The notes under the pieces: model-generated
Database searches by the model: none
Told to the model about the DNA's origin: nothing
The model's input: only the letters and a program-made list of their open reading frames with translations
In this document: piece after piece, positions 35,661-45,738 of the stretch
Position numbering within the stretch: the first letter of the stretch is position 1
How the letters are laid out: each line of letters begins with the position of its first letter
Program-made: the position numbers and the translations under genes
From: Kumtagia ephedrae
GTDB lineage: Bacteria; Pseudomonadota; Alphaproteobacteria; Rhizobiales; Rhizobiaceae
Assembly (NCBI RefSeq): GCF_003012745.1
Contig: NZ_PXYK01000030.1
Span: 1 to 64,000 of the forward strand
Length of the DNA stretch: 64,000 bases
Reading direction: 5' to 3'

Positions 35661-37100
35661 TCAGGCGGCGGCGGGAATGCGCGGCCGCGCTTCGGGCCGG
35701 GTGAACCATCCGCCGACCGCCGTCTCGAAAGCAAGGCCGGCGCGGAAGACATCCGCATCGCTGTATGTCTTGCCGACGATCTGGATGCCGGTGGGGACCC
35801 CGTTGGCGGCGTGGCCGGACGGCACGCTGAGCACCGGGCAGCGGCTCAGCATGTTGAAGGGATAGGTCATGATCCAGCCATAGCGTGGATCGACGGGCTT
35901 GCCGTTGATCGTCAGCCCGTTGTCTGGATCATGCTCCGCGCCGACCGCCGGCAACGCCAGCGTCGGGCAGACGAAGACGTCGAAATCTTCCATCAGCGGT
36001 CCGAAGGTCGAGTACATCGCGCCGGCCGTGTAGAGCGAGGCCAGGAAATCCCGTGGCGCGACCGTCTGCGATGCCTCGGCGAAGGCCCTGCCATATTTGG
36101 TCAGCATCGCGGCCCGCTCGTCGAGATATTCGGCCACCCAGGCCCCGAAGATCGTGCGCAGATAGTCGTCGGCCGCCTTCTCGGTCTGTTTCGTCCAGCC
36201 GATATCGACCTCCACCACCTCGGCGCCGAGGGAGCGGAAGATTTCGAGAGCCGCAAGCGTGTTGCGGCGGACGTCGTCGTCGACCTCGTAATAGCCGAGG
36301 TCGAGCGAGTAGGCGATCTTCCAGCCGCGGATGCCGCGGCGATCGACGGGGAGTTTCAGTTTCGGCTTCAGCGAGGCGATGTCGTTGGGATGCGGTCCGC
36401 ACATGACGTTCTGCATCAGCAGGCAATCCTCCACCGAGCGCGCCATCGGGCCGGGGTGGTTGTAGAAATCGAGGTTGAACGGGGGCGTCGCCGGGTTGCG
36501 ACCGTAGGGCGGCTTGAAGCCGACGAGACCGCAGGCGGACGCCGGTATGCGGATCGAGCCGCCGATGTCGGAGCCCGTCGCCAGGCTGGCCATGCCGCCC
36601 GCCAGGGCCGCGCCAGATCCGCCGGAGGAGCCGCCGGGGGTATAGTCGAGGTTCCACGGATTGCGGGTCACGCCCCATAGACGCGAATGGGTGAAGCCCT
36701 CCGACGAGAATTCGGGCGTGGTGGTGCGCCCGTGCACGACGGCGCCGGCATCGATCAGCCGCTGCACCACGGGTGTCGTCGTCTGCGCGACGTTGTCCTT
36801 GTAGATCAGCGACCCGAACGTCGTCACCTTGCCGGCGATGGTGTTCTCGTCCTTGATTCCCGTCGGCAGCCCTTCCAGGGGGCGAAGGTCGGCGGCATCA
36901 GCCGCATAGCGGGCCTCCGCCTTGCGCGCTTCCTCCATCGCTTCCTCTGCATAGACGAAGCAGACGGCGTTGATGCTGTCCTTGGTCTCTTCGATCCGCC
37001 GCAACTGCGCCTGGAGCAGTTCGACCGGCGAAAGCGTACGGCTCCTGAAACGGCGCAACGCTTCCGCGGCGGGCAGATAGCAGAGATCGAGATCGGACAT
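35661..37100 (-). CDS. Amidase (amidase-signature family)
   Basis: A 479-aa amide hydrolase with the Ser-cisSer-Lys triad: Lys in GLPTGIKDEN, cis-Ser in GGSSGGSG, and the nucleophile Ser in GSDIGGSIRIPA. Substrates in this family run from small amides to N-acyl amines. The ATG at 37100 (MSDLDLCYLP) is used. The frame extends to a TTG at 37157, but this lies inside the palindromic operator. The deacetylase gene follows on the same strand about 50 bases away. Divergent from the importer operon across a shared regulatory region, so it probably acts on the imported amide. Confidence 0.9.
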   Translation of the reverse strand: MSDLDLCYLPAAEALRRFRSRTLSPVELLQAQLRRIEETKDSINAVCFVYAEEAMEEARKAEARYAADAADLRPLEGLPTGIKDENTIAGKVTTFGSLIYKDNVAQTTTPVVQRLIDAGAVVHGRTTTPEFSSEGFTHSRLWGVTRNPWNLDYTPGGSSGGSGAALAGGMASLATGSDIGGSIRIPASACGLVGFKPPYGRNPATPPFNLDFYNHPGPMARSVEDCLLMQNVMCGPHPNDIASLKPKLKLPVDRRGIRGWKIAYSLDLGYYEVDDDVRRNTLAALEIFRSLGAEVVEVDIGWTKQTEKAADDYLRTIFGAWVAEYLDERAAMLTKYGRAFAEASQTVAPRDFLASLYTAGAMYSTFGPLMEDFDVFVCPTLALPAVGAEHDPDNGLTINGKPVDPRYGWIMTYPFNMLSRCPVLSVPSGHAANGVPTGIQIVGKTYSDADVFRAGLAFETAVGGWFTRPEARPRIPAAA

Positions 37101-37141
37101 GGAAGGGCCTGACGTGAGAGGTGTATGGAAATCAGCAAAAA

Positions 37142-37197
37142 ATGATTGATCGGTCAATCAAAAATTGTTTGACAAACGATGCTTCGGGTGCCTAGCT
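37142..37197. promoter_or_regulatory. Divergent promoter region with BetI-type palindromic operator
   Basis: The palindrome ATGATTGATCGGTCAATCAA (37142-37161; arms TGATTGA/TCAATCA) lies 8 bases before a rightward TTGACA (37169-37174), 17-base spacer, CTAGCT (37192-37197). The importer gene would have a leader of about 87 bases. On the other strand the same palindrome lies about 42 bases before the amidase ATG, so one regulator could control both directions. Confidence 0.72.
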
Positions 37198-37290
37198 TGC
37201 GGAACAAAGATGGCAGCCAAAAGCCATTCCGCCGGACGCTCGCATGAGTCCGCCGGCCGCCGGAGCCGGCCACCAAAATGGGGAACCAAC

Positions 37291-38901
37291 ATGTCGGATG
37301 CTCGACTGCGTGAAATGCAATTCTGGGCCGAAAGATTGCGCAAGGGCGGGATTTCGCGCCGCGAGTTCCTCGGCCGGGCGGCGGCGCTCGCGGCGGCTGC
37401 TGGCGTCGGCTCGAGCCTCACGCCCTCGCTCCTGCATGCCGAGGAGCCGAAGCAGGGCGGCTACGCGCGGTTCGGCATGTCGGATGCCTCGCAGCAGGAC
37501 ACGCTCGATCCCGGCACCTGGCCGGCAAGCTTCGCGCAGGCGGCCTTCAACGGCTCGCTCTGCAACAACCTGACCGAGATCGCCGCCGACGGCAGCATCA
37601 TCGGCGATCTCGCCGAAAGCTTCGAGCCCGCCGACGGCGCCAGGAAGTGGATCTTCAAGATCCGCAACGGCATCACCTTCCATGACGGCAAGAGCCTGAC
37701 GGTGAAGGACATCCAGGAATCCTTCCACCACCACATGGGCGACGCCTCGTCTTCCGGCGCCAAGTCGCTGCTGTCGCAGGTGGAGACGATCGAGGCGGAC
37801 GGTCCGAACACGGTCGTCTTCAACCTGAAGTCCGGAACGGCGGATTTTCCCTACCTCGTCGCCGACTACCACCTGTCGATCATGCCGGCCAAGGAGGGCG
37901 GCGGCATCGACTGGCAGCGCGGCGTCGGCACCGGCAGCTTCATCCTGGAGAATTTCGAGCCGGGCATTGCCGTCAAGATGAAGCGCAACCCGAACTATCA
38001 CAAGGACAACAAGCCCCACTTCGACGAGGTCGAGTTCGTCGCCATCATGGATGCGACGGCCCGCCTCAACGCCTTCATCACCGGCGAGGTGGAGTTCATC
38101 GGCGATCTCGACGTCAACAACATCGCACTGATCGAGCGCAATTCAGACCTGGCGGTCGGCCGCATCCCGAGCCTGCGCCATTTCACCTTCGACATGGACA
38201 CCTCGACGGCGCCTTTCGACAACCCCGACGTGCGCATGGCATTGAAATACGCGCTCGACCGCGACGACGTCATCCGCAAGGTGTTCCGCGGCGAGGCGAT
38301 CAAGGGCAACGACACGCCGGTCGCCTCCGAGATGCCGTTCTACTTCGATCCGCAACCGCAGCATGACTACGACGTCGACAAGGCCAAGGCGTACCTGGCC
38401 AAGGCCGGCCTGTCGTCCCTCGACATCGATCTTTCGGTTTCCGAGGCCGCCTTCCCCGGAGCAATCGCTGCGGCCGTGCTCTACAAGGAGCATGCCGCCA
38501 AGGCCGGCATCAACATCAACGTCGTCCGCGAGGCCGACGACGGCTATTGGGAGAACGTGTGGCTGAAGAAGCCCTTCAACGGCTGCGACTGGTATGGCCG
38601 CGCCACCTGCGACTGGCTGTTCTCGACGGCCTATGCCGCCGACGCCTCCTGGAACAACACCCACTGGAAGAACCCGCGCTTCAACGAGTTGCTCATCGCC
38701 GCGCGTTCCGAGACCGACCAGGAGCAGCGCGCCAGCCAGTATCGCGAGATGCAGCAGATCATTCACGACGACGGCGGCGTCATCACCGTGGCGTTCGTGA
38801 ACTGGATTGTCGGCATTTCGAAGAAGATCGGCCACGGCGAGATCGGCGGCATCTTCCCGTGCGACAACCTGCGCATGACGGAACGCTGGTGGATGGCCTG
38901 A
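37291..38901 (+). CDS. Dipeptide/amine ABC transporter substrate-binding protein, Tat-exported
   Basis: A 536-aa periplasmic solute-binding protein of family 5 (DppA/OppA/NikA type). A twin-arginine signal is present (SRREFLGRAAALAAAAG, about residues 22-38) with cleavage near LHAEE. The mature part has the family's entry strands (TLDPGTWPA), the extended ligand-binding lobe and the CDWLFSTAY region. The ATG at 37291 with GGGGAAC upstream is preferred over 37165, which would run through the operator region. It is the first gene of the importer operon. A stem-loop lies in the 143-base gap before the permease gene. Confidence 0.92.
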   Translation: MSDARLREMQFWAERLRKGGISRREFLGRAAALAAAAGVGSSLTPSLLHAEEPKQGGYARFGMSDASQQDTLDPGTWPASFAQAAFNGSLCNNLTEIAADGSIIGDLAESFEPADGARKWIFKIRNGITFHDGKSLTVKDIQESFHHHMGDASSSGAKSLLSQVETIEADGPNTVVFNLKSGTADFPYLVADYHLSIMPAKEGGGIDWQRGVGTGSFILENFEPGIAVKMKRNPNYHKDNKPHFDEVEFVAIMDATARLNAFITGEVEFIGDLDVNNIALIERNSDLAVGRIPSLRHFTFDMDTSTAPFDNPDVRMALKYALDRDDVIRKVFRGEAIKGNDTPVASEMPFYFDPQPQHDYDVDKAKAYLAKAGLSSLDIDLSVSEAAFPGAIAAAVLYKEHAAKAGININVVREADDGYWENVWLKKPFNGCDWYGRATCDWLFSTAYAADASWNNTHWKNPRFNELLIAARSETDQEQRASQYREMQQIIHDDGGVITVAFVNWIVGISKKIGHGEIGGIFPCDNLRMTERWWMA

Positions 38902-38967
38902 CCATTGCGCGCCGGGCGGCGTTGACGGATGCCGCTCGAAATGGTCCCGACATCGTCGCCCACGCGG

Positions 38968-39001
38968 CGAGCCGGACCTGCGGTGTGCCGGCGCCGGCTC
39001 G
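38968..39001 (+). other. Intercistronic stem-loop after the binding-protein gene
   Basis: CGAGCCGG (38968-38975) pairs with CCGGCTCG (38994-39001) around an 18-base loop. There is no T-tract. Its position between the binding-protein and permease genes fits differential mRNA stability, which is an inference. Confidence 0.4.
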
Positions 39002-39044
39002 GGCGTAGCGTGCCGGACGGACAGGCCGTCCTGGAATCAGAGCA

Positions 39045-40028
39045 ATGACGGGGACATCGATATTGGCTTCAGGGTCCCATCCGATCCTCAACATGACGGT
39101 GCAGCGGCTGGGTCTCGGCCTGCTGAGCCTGGCGATCGTCTCGGCGATCATCTTCACGGCGGTCAGCTTCCTGCCGGGCGACTTCGCCACCGCCATTCTC
39201 GGGCGCTCGGCAACGCCGGAAACGGTCGCCGCCTTCCAGCAGAAGCTCGGCCTGGACAAGCCATGGCCGCAACGCTACGTCGACTGGCTCGGCGGCGCGC
39301 TGGTCGGCGATTTCGGCGATTCCTTCTCGTCGCGGCTGGTCAGCACCGTCATCGGGCCGCGGCTGGCGAACACCCTGGCGCTGGCGGCGACCACGGCGGT
39401 CATCGCCGTGCCGCTGGCGGTCTTCCTCGGCATCGTCTGTGCGCGCTATCGCAACAAGCCGGTCGACCGTTTCCTCAGCTCGGCGACGCTCGCCTCAATC
39501 TCGCTGCCCGAATTCTTCATCGCCTATGTGCTGATGCTGGTGCTGGCGACAAAACTTCACATCTTCCCGTCGCTGTCCAGCATCCGCCCCGGCATGGGCC
39601 TTGGCGAGCATCTCTACCGCATGGCGCTGCCGATCATGACGCTGCTGTTCGTGACGCTGGCGCACATGATGCGCAACACGCGCGCCGCGCTCATCGGTGT
39701 GATGTCAAGACCCTATATCGAGATGGCGCGGCTGAAGGGCGAGCCGGAGATGCGGATCGTACTGCGTCATGCCCTGCCCAATGCGATCGGGCCGATCGCC
39801 AGCGTCATCGCCATCAACCTCGCCTACCTGATCGCCGGCGTCGTCGTGGTGGAGGTGGTGTTCGTCTATCCCGGCATCGGCCAGACCATGGTGGATGCCG
39901 TGCGCAACCGCGACGTGCCCGTCGTCCAGGCCTGCGCCCTGATCTTCTCGGCCGCCTACATCGTTCTGAACCTGATCGCCGACATCATATCGATCGTCAG
40001 CAATCCCCGACTGCTGCATCCGCGGTGA
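39045..40028 (+). CDS. Dipeptide-type ABC transporter permease (DppB type)
   Basis: A 327-aa inner-membrane permease. The first helix is at about 18-38, LPGDFATAILG and the conserved ATPase-coupling EAA loop (EMARLKGEPEMRIVLRHALPNA) follow, and the final VVVEVVFVYPGIGQTMVDAV segment is diagnostic of DppB/OppB. It pairs with the following DppC-type permease, which starts 8 bases after its stop, to form the channel for the amide- or amine-like substrate of this locus. Confidence 0.92.
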   Translation: MTGTSILASGSHPILNMTVQRLGLGLLSLAIVSAIIFTAVSFLPGDFATAILGRSATPETVAAFQQKLGLDKPWPQRYVDWLGGALVGDFGDSFSSRLVSTVIGPRLANTLALAATTAVIAVPLAVFLGIVCARYRNKPVDRFLSSATLASISLPEFFIAYVLMLVLATKLHIFPSLSSIRPGMGLGEHLYRMALPIMTLLFVTLAHMMRNTRAALIGVMSRPYIEMARLKGEPEMRIVLRHALPNAIGPIASVIAINLAYLIAGVVVVEVVFVYPGIGQTMVDAVRNRDVPVVQACALIFSAAYIVLNLIADIISIVSNPRLLHPR

Positions 40029-40036
40029 GGCCGGCC

Positions 40037-40912
40037 ATGTCCGATTCCGCGATTGTCACGCCTCCGGAAAGCCTGGTGCGCCGCAGCCTCAAGGGGCTGC
40101 GCGGCGCACCGCCCACGGCCATCGTCGGCCTTGTCATCGTGACCGCCTACATCCTCGTCGCCGCCCTGGCGCCCTGGATAGCGCCCTATGGCGAATACCA
40201 GGTGGTCTCGGACATGCCGTTCGCGCCGTGGAGCTCCGAAAACCTGCTCGGCACCGACCAGCTCGGGCGCGACTTCCTGACCCGCATCATCTACGGCGCC
40301 CGGAATTCCATCGGCATCGCCCTGGTGACGACGGTGCTGGCCTTCGCCATCGGCGGCTTCTTCGGCATCATGGCGGCGGCCTTGCGCGGCTGGGCCGACC
40401 AGATCCTCAGCCGCTTCGTCGACGCGGTCATGTCGATCCCGGACCTGATCCTCACCTTGATGCTGCTGGCGATCTTCGGCCCGGCGGTGGTGAACCTCAT
40501 CCTGATCATCGCCGTGCTCGATTCCACCCGCATCTTCCGCATCTCGCGGGCGGCGGCGATGAACGTGGTGACGCTCGACTTCGTCGAGGCGGCATCGGCG
40601 CGCGGCGAGGGGCTCACCTGGCGCATCGTGCACGAGATCCTGCCCAACATCCTGCCGATCCTCATCTCCGAATTCGGCATGCGCTTCTGCTTCGTCTTCC
40701 TGATGATCGCCGCGCTGTCCTTCCTCGGCGTCGGACTGCAGCCGCCGATGGCGGAGTGGGGATCGATGGTCCGCGACAACGCCGCGCTGATCAACATGGG
40801 CGACATCACGCCGCTCATCCCGGCGGGCGCGATCGCTCTGCTCACCGTCGGCGTCAACTTCGTCGCCGACTGGTTCCTCGGCAAATCGAGCGGTCTCGCC
40901 GATGACGAATGA
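40037..40912 (+). CDS. Dipeptide-type ABC transporter permease (DppC type)
   Basis: A 291-aa inner-membrane permease. The GTDQLGRDFLTRIIYGARNS entry and the EAA loop (EAASARGEGLTWRIVHEILPNI) are typical of DppC/OppC, as is FLGVGLQPPMAEWG. Here the first periplasmic loop has the normal short length, in contrast to the long one in the gene at 241. It overlaps the ATPase gene by 11 bases. Confidence 0.92.
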   Translation: MSDSAIVTPPESLVRRSLKGLRGAPPTAIVGLVIVTAYILVAALAPWIAPYGEYQVVSDMPFAPWSSENLLGTDQLGRDFLTRIIYGARNSIGIALVTTVLAFAIGGFFGIMAAALRGWADQILSRFVDAVMSIPDLILTLMLLAIFGPAVVNLILIIAVLDSTRIFRISRAAAMNVVTLDFVEAASARGEGLTWRIVHEILPNILPILISEFGMRFCFVFLMIAALSFLGVGLQPPMAEWGSMVRDNAALINMGDITPLIPAGAIALLTVGVNFVADWFLGKSSGLADDE

Positions 40913-42530
40913 GCTTTCAGTCGTGGCAGCCGGCGACACCGTGCTCTCGATCTCCGACCTGAGGATCGAGGCGCGGGTCAAGGACGAGTGGCTGGAGATC
41001 GTCAAGGGCGTCAGCCTGACCTTGCGCCGCGGCGAGGTGCTGGGGCTGGTCGGCGAATCCGGGGCGGGCAAGTCCACCATCGGCCTTGCTGCGCTCGGCT
41101 ATTTCCGCGCCGGCTGCCGCCTCGCCGGCGGCAGCGTGCGCTTCGGCGGGACCGACCTGCTCGCCATGCCCGAGAGCCGGCGCCGCGCGCTCCGCGGCAC
41201 GAAAATAGCCTATGTGGCGCAAAGCGCGGCCGCGTCCTTCAACCCCGCCAAGCGGCTGATGGACCAGATCGTCGAGGCGGCGGTGACCCGCGGCGGCATG
41301 CCGAGGCGCGACGCAGCGGCCAGGGCGGTGGCGCTGTTCCGCTCGCTGCAGCTGCCGGACCCGGAGCGCTTCGGCGACCGCTACCCGCATCAGGTGTCCG
41401 GCGGTCAGTTGCAGCGGGCGATGACAGCGATGGCGATGATCTGCCAGCCCGACCTGATCGTCTTCGACGAGCCGACCACGGCGCTCGACGTCACCACGCA
41501 GGTCGAGGTGCTGCTGTCGATCCGCAAGGCGATCCAGGAGCATGGCGTCGCCGTGCTCTACATCTCGCACGATCTCGCCATCGTCGCACAGATGGCGCAC
41601 CGCGTCATGGTGCTGCGCTACGGCGAGGCGGTGGAGGAAGCGCCGATCGCGTCGATCATCGACGCGCCGAGACATCCCTATACGAAGTCGCTGTGGGCCG
41701 TGCGCAATCTGCAGGGAGCCAGCCACGCAGCCACGGGCGACGACCTCTTGCGCGTCGAGCAGATTTCGGCCTCGTACGGCACCTTCAAGGCCCTGGACGG
41801 CATCGATCTCGCGGTGGGGCGCGGCCAGACCGTCGCCCTCGTCGGCGAATCCGGCTCCGGGAAGTCGACGCTCGGCCGGGTGATCGCCGGACTCCTGCCG
41901 CCGGACGGTGGAACGCTCCGCTTTGACGGAGCCGTCCTGCCGCCCGTCGTGCGCAAGCGCGGCAAGGACATGCTGCGCCGCGTCCAGATCATCTACCAGT
42001 CGGCGGATACGGCGCTCAACCCGCGCCACAGCGTCCGCAAGATCCTCGGCCGGCCGCTCGCCTTCTTCCATGGCCTTTCCGGCGCGCAACGGGAAAGACG
42101 CGTCCTCGAACTGCTGCGCATGGTGGAGCTGGAGGAGAGCTACGCCGACCGGCTTCCGGCGCAATTGTCCGGCGGGCAGCGGCAGCGGGTGGCGATCGCC
42201 CGCGCGCTGGCGGCCGAGCCGGAACTGATCATCTGCGACGAGATCACCTCGGCGCTCGACCAGATCGTCCAGGCCGGCATCCTGACCATGCTGGCGGATT
42301 TGCAGCGGCGCCTCGGCGTGTCCTACCTGTTCATCACCCACGACATCGAGGTCGTCCGGGCGATTGCCGACCGCGTCGTGGTGCTGAACAAGGGGCGGAT
42401 CGTCGACCAGGGCGCCAAGGCGGACGTCCTGTCTCCGCCCTTCCAGGACTATACGCGCCTGCTGCTCGAATCCGTGCCGGAGATGACGCCCGACTGGCTC
42501 GACCGGCTTGTCGAAAGGCGGGCGGCATAG
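40902..42530 (+). CDS. Dipeptide-type ABC transporter, fused double ATPase
   Basis: A 542-aa cytoplasmic ATPase with both DppD- and DppF-like modules in one chain. First module: Walker A GESGAGKST, signature VSGGQLQRA, Walker [12 protein letters not shown]. Second module: Walker [10 protein letters not shown], signature LSGGQRQRV, Walker B IICDEITSALD, H-loop ITHDI. The 11-base overlap with the permease gene indicates coupling. It completes a five-domain importer under the operator at 37142. No obvious terminator follows in the 200-base gap before the toxin-antitoxin pair. Confidence 0.93.
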   Translation: MTNELSVVAAGDTVLSISDLRIEARVKDEWLEIVKGVSLTLRRGEVLGLVGESGAGKSTIGLAALGYFRAGCRLAGGSVRFGGTDLLAMPESRRRALRGTKIAYVAQSAAASFNPAKRLMDQIVEAAVTRGGMPRRDAAARAVALFRSLQLPDPERFGDRYPHQVSGGQLQRAMTAMAMICQPDLIVFDEPTTALDVTTQVEVLLSIRKAIQEHGVAVLYISHDLAIVAQMAHRVMVLRYGEAVEEAPIASIIDAPRHPYTKSLWAVRNLQGASHAATGDDLLRVEQISASYGTFKALDGIDLAVGRGQTVALVGESGSGKSTLGRVIAGLLPPDGGTLRFDGAVLPPVVRKRGKDMLRRVQIIYQSADTALNPRHSVRKILGRPLAFFHGLSGAQRERRVLELLRMVELEESYADRLPAQLSGGQRQRVAIARALAAEPELIICDEITSALDQIVQAGILTMLADLQRRLGVSYLFITHDIEVVRAIADRVVVLNKGRIVDQGAKADVLSPPFQDYTRLLLESVPEMTPDWLDRLVERRAA

Positions 42531-42743
42531 CGGCCTGCTTGGAACCCCGGCAAATCCGGACTTTTTATGGGCCATGGACGACGTTTGTTCCGTTCATGGC
42601 CGACGAACGGTACGGCAGCAGTGAGCGCACTGCTTGCCGACACATCGGAAGGCTTCGGCGGCCGCCTTTTAGTCGGCTTACGCGATTCGCTGATTGCAAA
42701 CTTTATCTTGTATTTAGTTCGCAAACCGCTATCTCTTGGAGAG

Positions 42744-42998
42744 ATGAAGGAGATTGCGTACAGCAAAGCCGCTCTCAAGGCCCTGATGCGCATGCCGGCG
42801 AATACGGCGGCGCTCATCCGATCCAAGATTGAGCAATATGCCCGCGAGCCGGAAACCCTTGCCAATAATGTCAAGACGCTGGCGGGCATGGATGGAGTCC
42901 TGCGGCTGAGGGTCGGCGACTGGCGGGTGGTCTTCACCGAGACGGGCGACGTCGTCGCCATTATCAGGGTCGCGCCGCGCGGCGGCGCCTACGAATAG
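42744..42998 (+). CDS. RelE/HigB-type toxin
   Basis: An 84-aa protein of the RelE/ParE fold. A basic N-terminal helix pair (YSKAALKALMRMPANTAALIRSKIEQY) precedes the beta-sheet with LRLRVGDWRVVF, which holds the Arg residues that cleave mRNA in RelE. ATG at 42744 follows TTGGAGAG. The antitoxin gene follows after 11 bases, so the toxin comes first, the HigBA order. GC is lower than in the flanking operons, especially upstream, which suggests horizontal transfer. Confidence 0.87.
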   Translation: MKEIAYSKAALKALMRMPANTAALIRSKIEQYAREPETLANNVKTLAGMDGVLRLRVGDWRVVFTETGDVVAIIRVAPRGGAYE

Positions 42999-43009
42999 GA
43001 AGACGCAAC

Positions 43010-43381
43010 ATGGCTGAACAGATCATCGTTACCCCTGGTGGGGAGCGGCTTGTCGTCCTGCCGGAGGCCGAATTTCGCGCGCTGCGCGAGGCGGCCGAAG
43101 ATCGCGAGGATGCCGAGGCCGTCCGCACCTTCCGCGACCGGCTGGCGGCCGGAGCAGAGGAGCTTGTTCCAGCCGAGATCGTGAATCGGCTCCTCGACGG
43201 CGAGAACAAGGTGCGCGTCTGGCGTTCCTATCGCGGGCTCTCGGCGCGCGAGCTCGCCGAGAAGTCCAGCCTCAGCGCACCCTATATTTCCGAGATCGAG
43301 AGCGGCAAGAAGGAGGGCAGCCTGTCGGCGATGAAGAAGATCGCGGACGCCCTCGATGTCGACCTGGATGACATCGCGTAA
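43010..43381 (+). CDS. XRE-family antitoxin
   Basis: A 123-aa antitoxin. The N-terminal segment (about 1-70) is acidic and helical and should wrap the toxin. The C-terminal half is a Cro/C1-type helix-turn-helix (RGLSARELAEKSSLSAPYISEIESGKKEG, about 76-104). It neutralises the preceding RelE-type toxin and should repress the shared promoter. The gene ends about 120 bases before tRNA-Pro on the opposite strand. Confidence 0.88.
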   Translation: MAEQIIVTPGGERLVVLPEAEFRALREAAEDREDAEAVRTFRDRLAAGAEELVPAEIVNRLLDGENKVRVWRSYRGLSARELAEKSSLSAPYISEIESGKKEGSLSAMKKIADALDVDLDDIA

Positions 43382-43503
43382 AAGGTGCGACGATCTCGCC
43401 CGTTCATGCGGTGGTCGACGGCCGAGGTCCTGCGGGACGTCGGGTGCCGTTTGAGTTTCAGGTGGGATGACATACTGGCCGAATCCCAACCACTCGATTT
43501 TTC

Positions 43504-43580
43504 TGGTCGGAGTGGCAGGATTCGAACCTGCGACCCCATCGTCCCGAACGATGTGCGCTACCAGGCTGCGCTACACTCCG
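43504..43580 (-). tRNA. tRNA-Pro (anticodon CGG)
   Basis: A full cloverleaf on the minus strand, 77 bases with an encoded CCA. The acceptor CGGAGTG pairs with CACTCCG, the D arm is GCGC/GCGC, the anticodon stem CATCG/CGATG encloses loop TTCGGGA (anticodon CGG, reading CCG), and the T arm GCAGG/CCTGC encloses TTCGAAT. No integrase or att-like direct repeat was noticed beside it. Confidence 0.97.
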
Positions 43581-43665
43581 CGACCAGACGGGCGGCTTAT
43601 AACCGTCGCCGGCAAAAGCCGCAAGCGGGAAACGACCGGTTCGCAGCGGTTTCCCAAGGCCGATT

Positions 43666-43707
43666 CAAAAACTGCGGAAACGGCCGCAACAGGCTGAATT
43701 TCCGCAG
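43666..43707 (-). terminator. Intrinsic terminator of the bet operon
   Basis: On the minus strand, CTGCGGAAA (43699-43707) pairs with TTTCCGCAG (43672-43680) around an 18-base loop and is followed by UUUUU. It lies about 40-80 bases past the betB stop. A separate perfect 10-bp stem (43735-43744 with 43751-43760) has the betB stop codon in its loop. Confidence 0.8.
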
Positions 43708-43744
43708 GTTTCCGTCAGGACGGGGAGCCCGGCGCGCCAGCCCC

Positions 43745-45204
<1,460 letters not shown>

Positions 45205-45208
<4 letters not shown>

Positions 45209-45732
45209 ATTTCCTCTGCGTCGGGGCTGGTGGGGCCAATTTGCTCAGAGAGGCGCAACGCGAGAGCCGTCAGTTGTTCCGCCCATTTCGTAACCCTCGC
45301 CATTTCTTCCAAAGGAATTGCGTCAAACGCTAGGTGGCCGTCTGAGAATCGTTCAAATGCAGCGAAAAGAACGTACTCCGGATCCTTCTCCCATATGCCA
45401 ACGCACCGAGAATGGACAATCCGGTTGCGCACGAACGAATTCCTCTCAAGGTTTTTCTTTAGCTTCTTGAAGAACATTGAGGCGGACTTTCCAGAAGAAT
45501 TGTCTGGAAAATTGCGTCTAAGTCTCGCCGGCTTGTCAGAAGTTGGCATCTTGCCAAATTCACCTGCGGCAACGTCAAGCTCGGTGTCTTCAGTAGCGGC
45601 TAGGAGTATTCCCAAAGCGCCGTCAAGCGTTCCCCAAGCCAGTACGACGTCCAGAATGGCATCACGGTGTCGCTGTTCCAAATCCGGAAGGATTTCATCG
45701 GGTTGCGGCGTGACCTGGCTCTTGGCTCCCAT
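45205..45732 (-). CDS. Lower-GC hypothetical protein inserted between betA and betB
   Basis: A 175-aa mainly helical protein with no recognised family. It contains RNRIVH (about residue 103-108), which resembles the Rx4H core of HEPN domains, but the evidence is thin. It starts 6 bases after the betA stop and its stop overlaps the betB start (ATGA), yet its GC content (roughly half) is far below the flanking genes, and the canonical betA-betB order has no such gene. This suggests a transferred gene embedded in the operon. It would be co-transcribed with the betaine genes and so induced by choline. Confidence 0.7.
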
Positions 45733-45738
45733 TTGCCC

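Noticed and set aside
37101-37157. TTG start of the amidase at 37157
   Set aside because: It would place the start inside the palindromic operator and adds residues without amidase features.
37165-37290. Longer start of the dipeptide binding protein
   Set aside because: The extra 42 residues precede the Tat signal and overlap the promoter. The ATG at 37291 has a ribosome site.
43504-43580. tRNA-Pro as an integration site
   Set aside because: No integrase gene, no 3' tRNA duplicate and no phage or plasmid genes within the window, so no mobile element is called.
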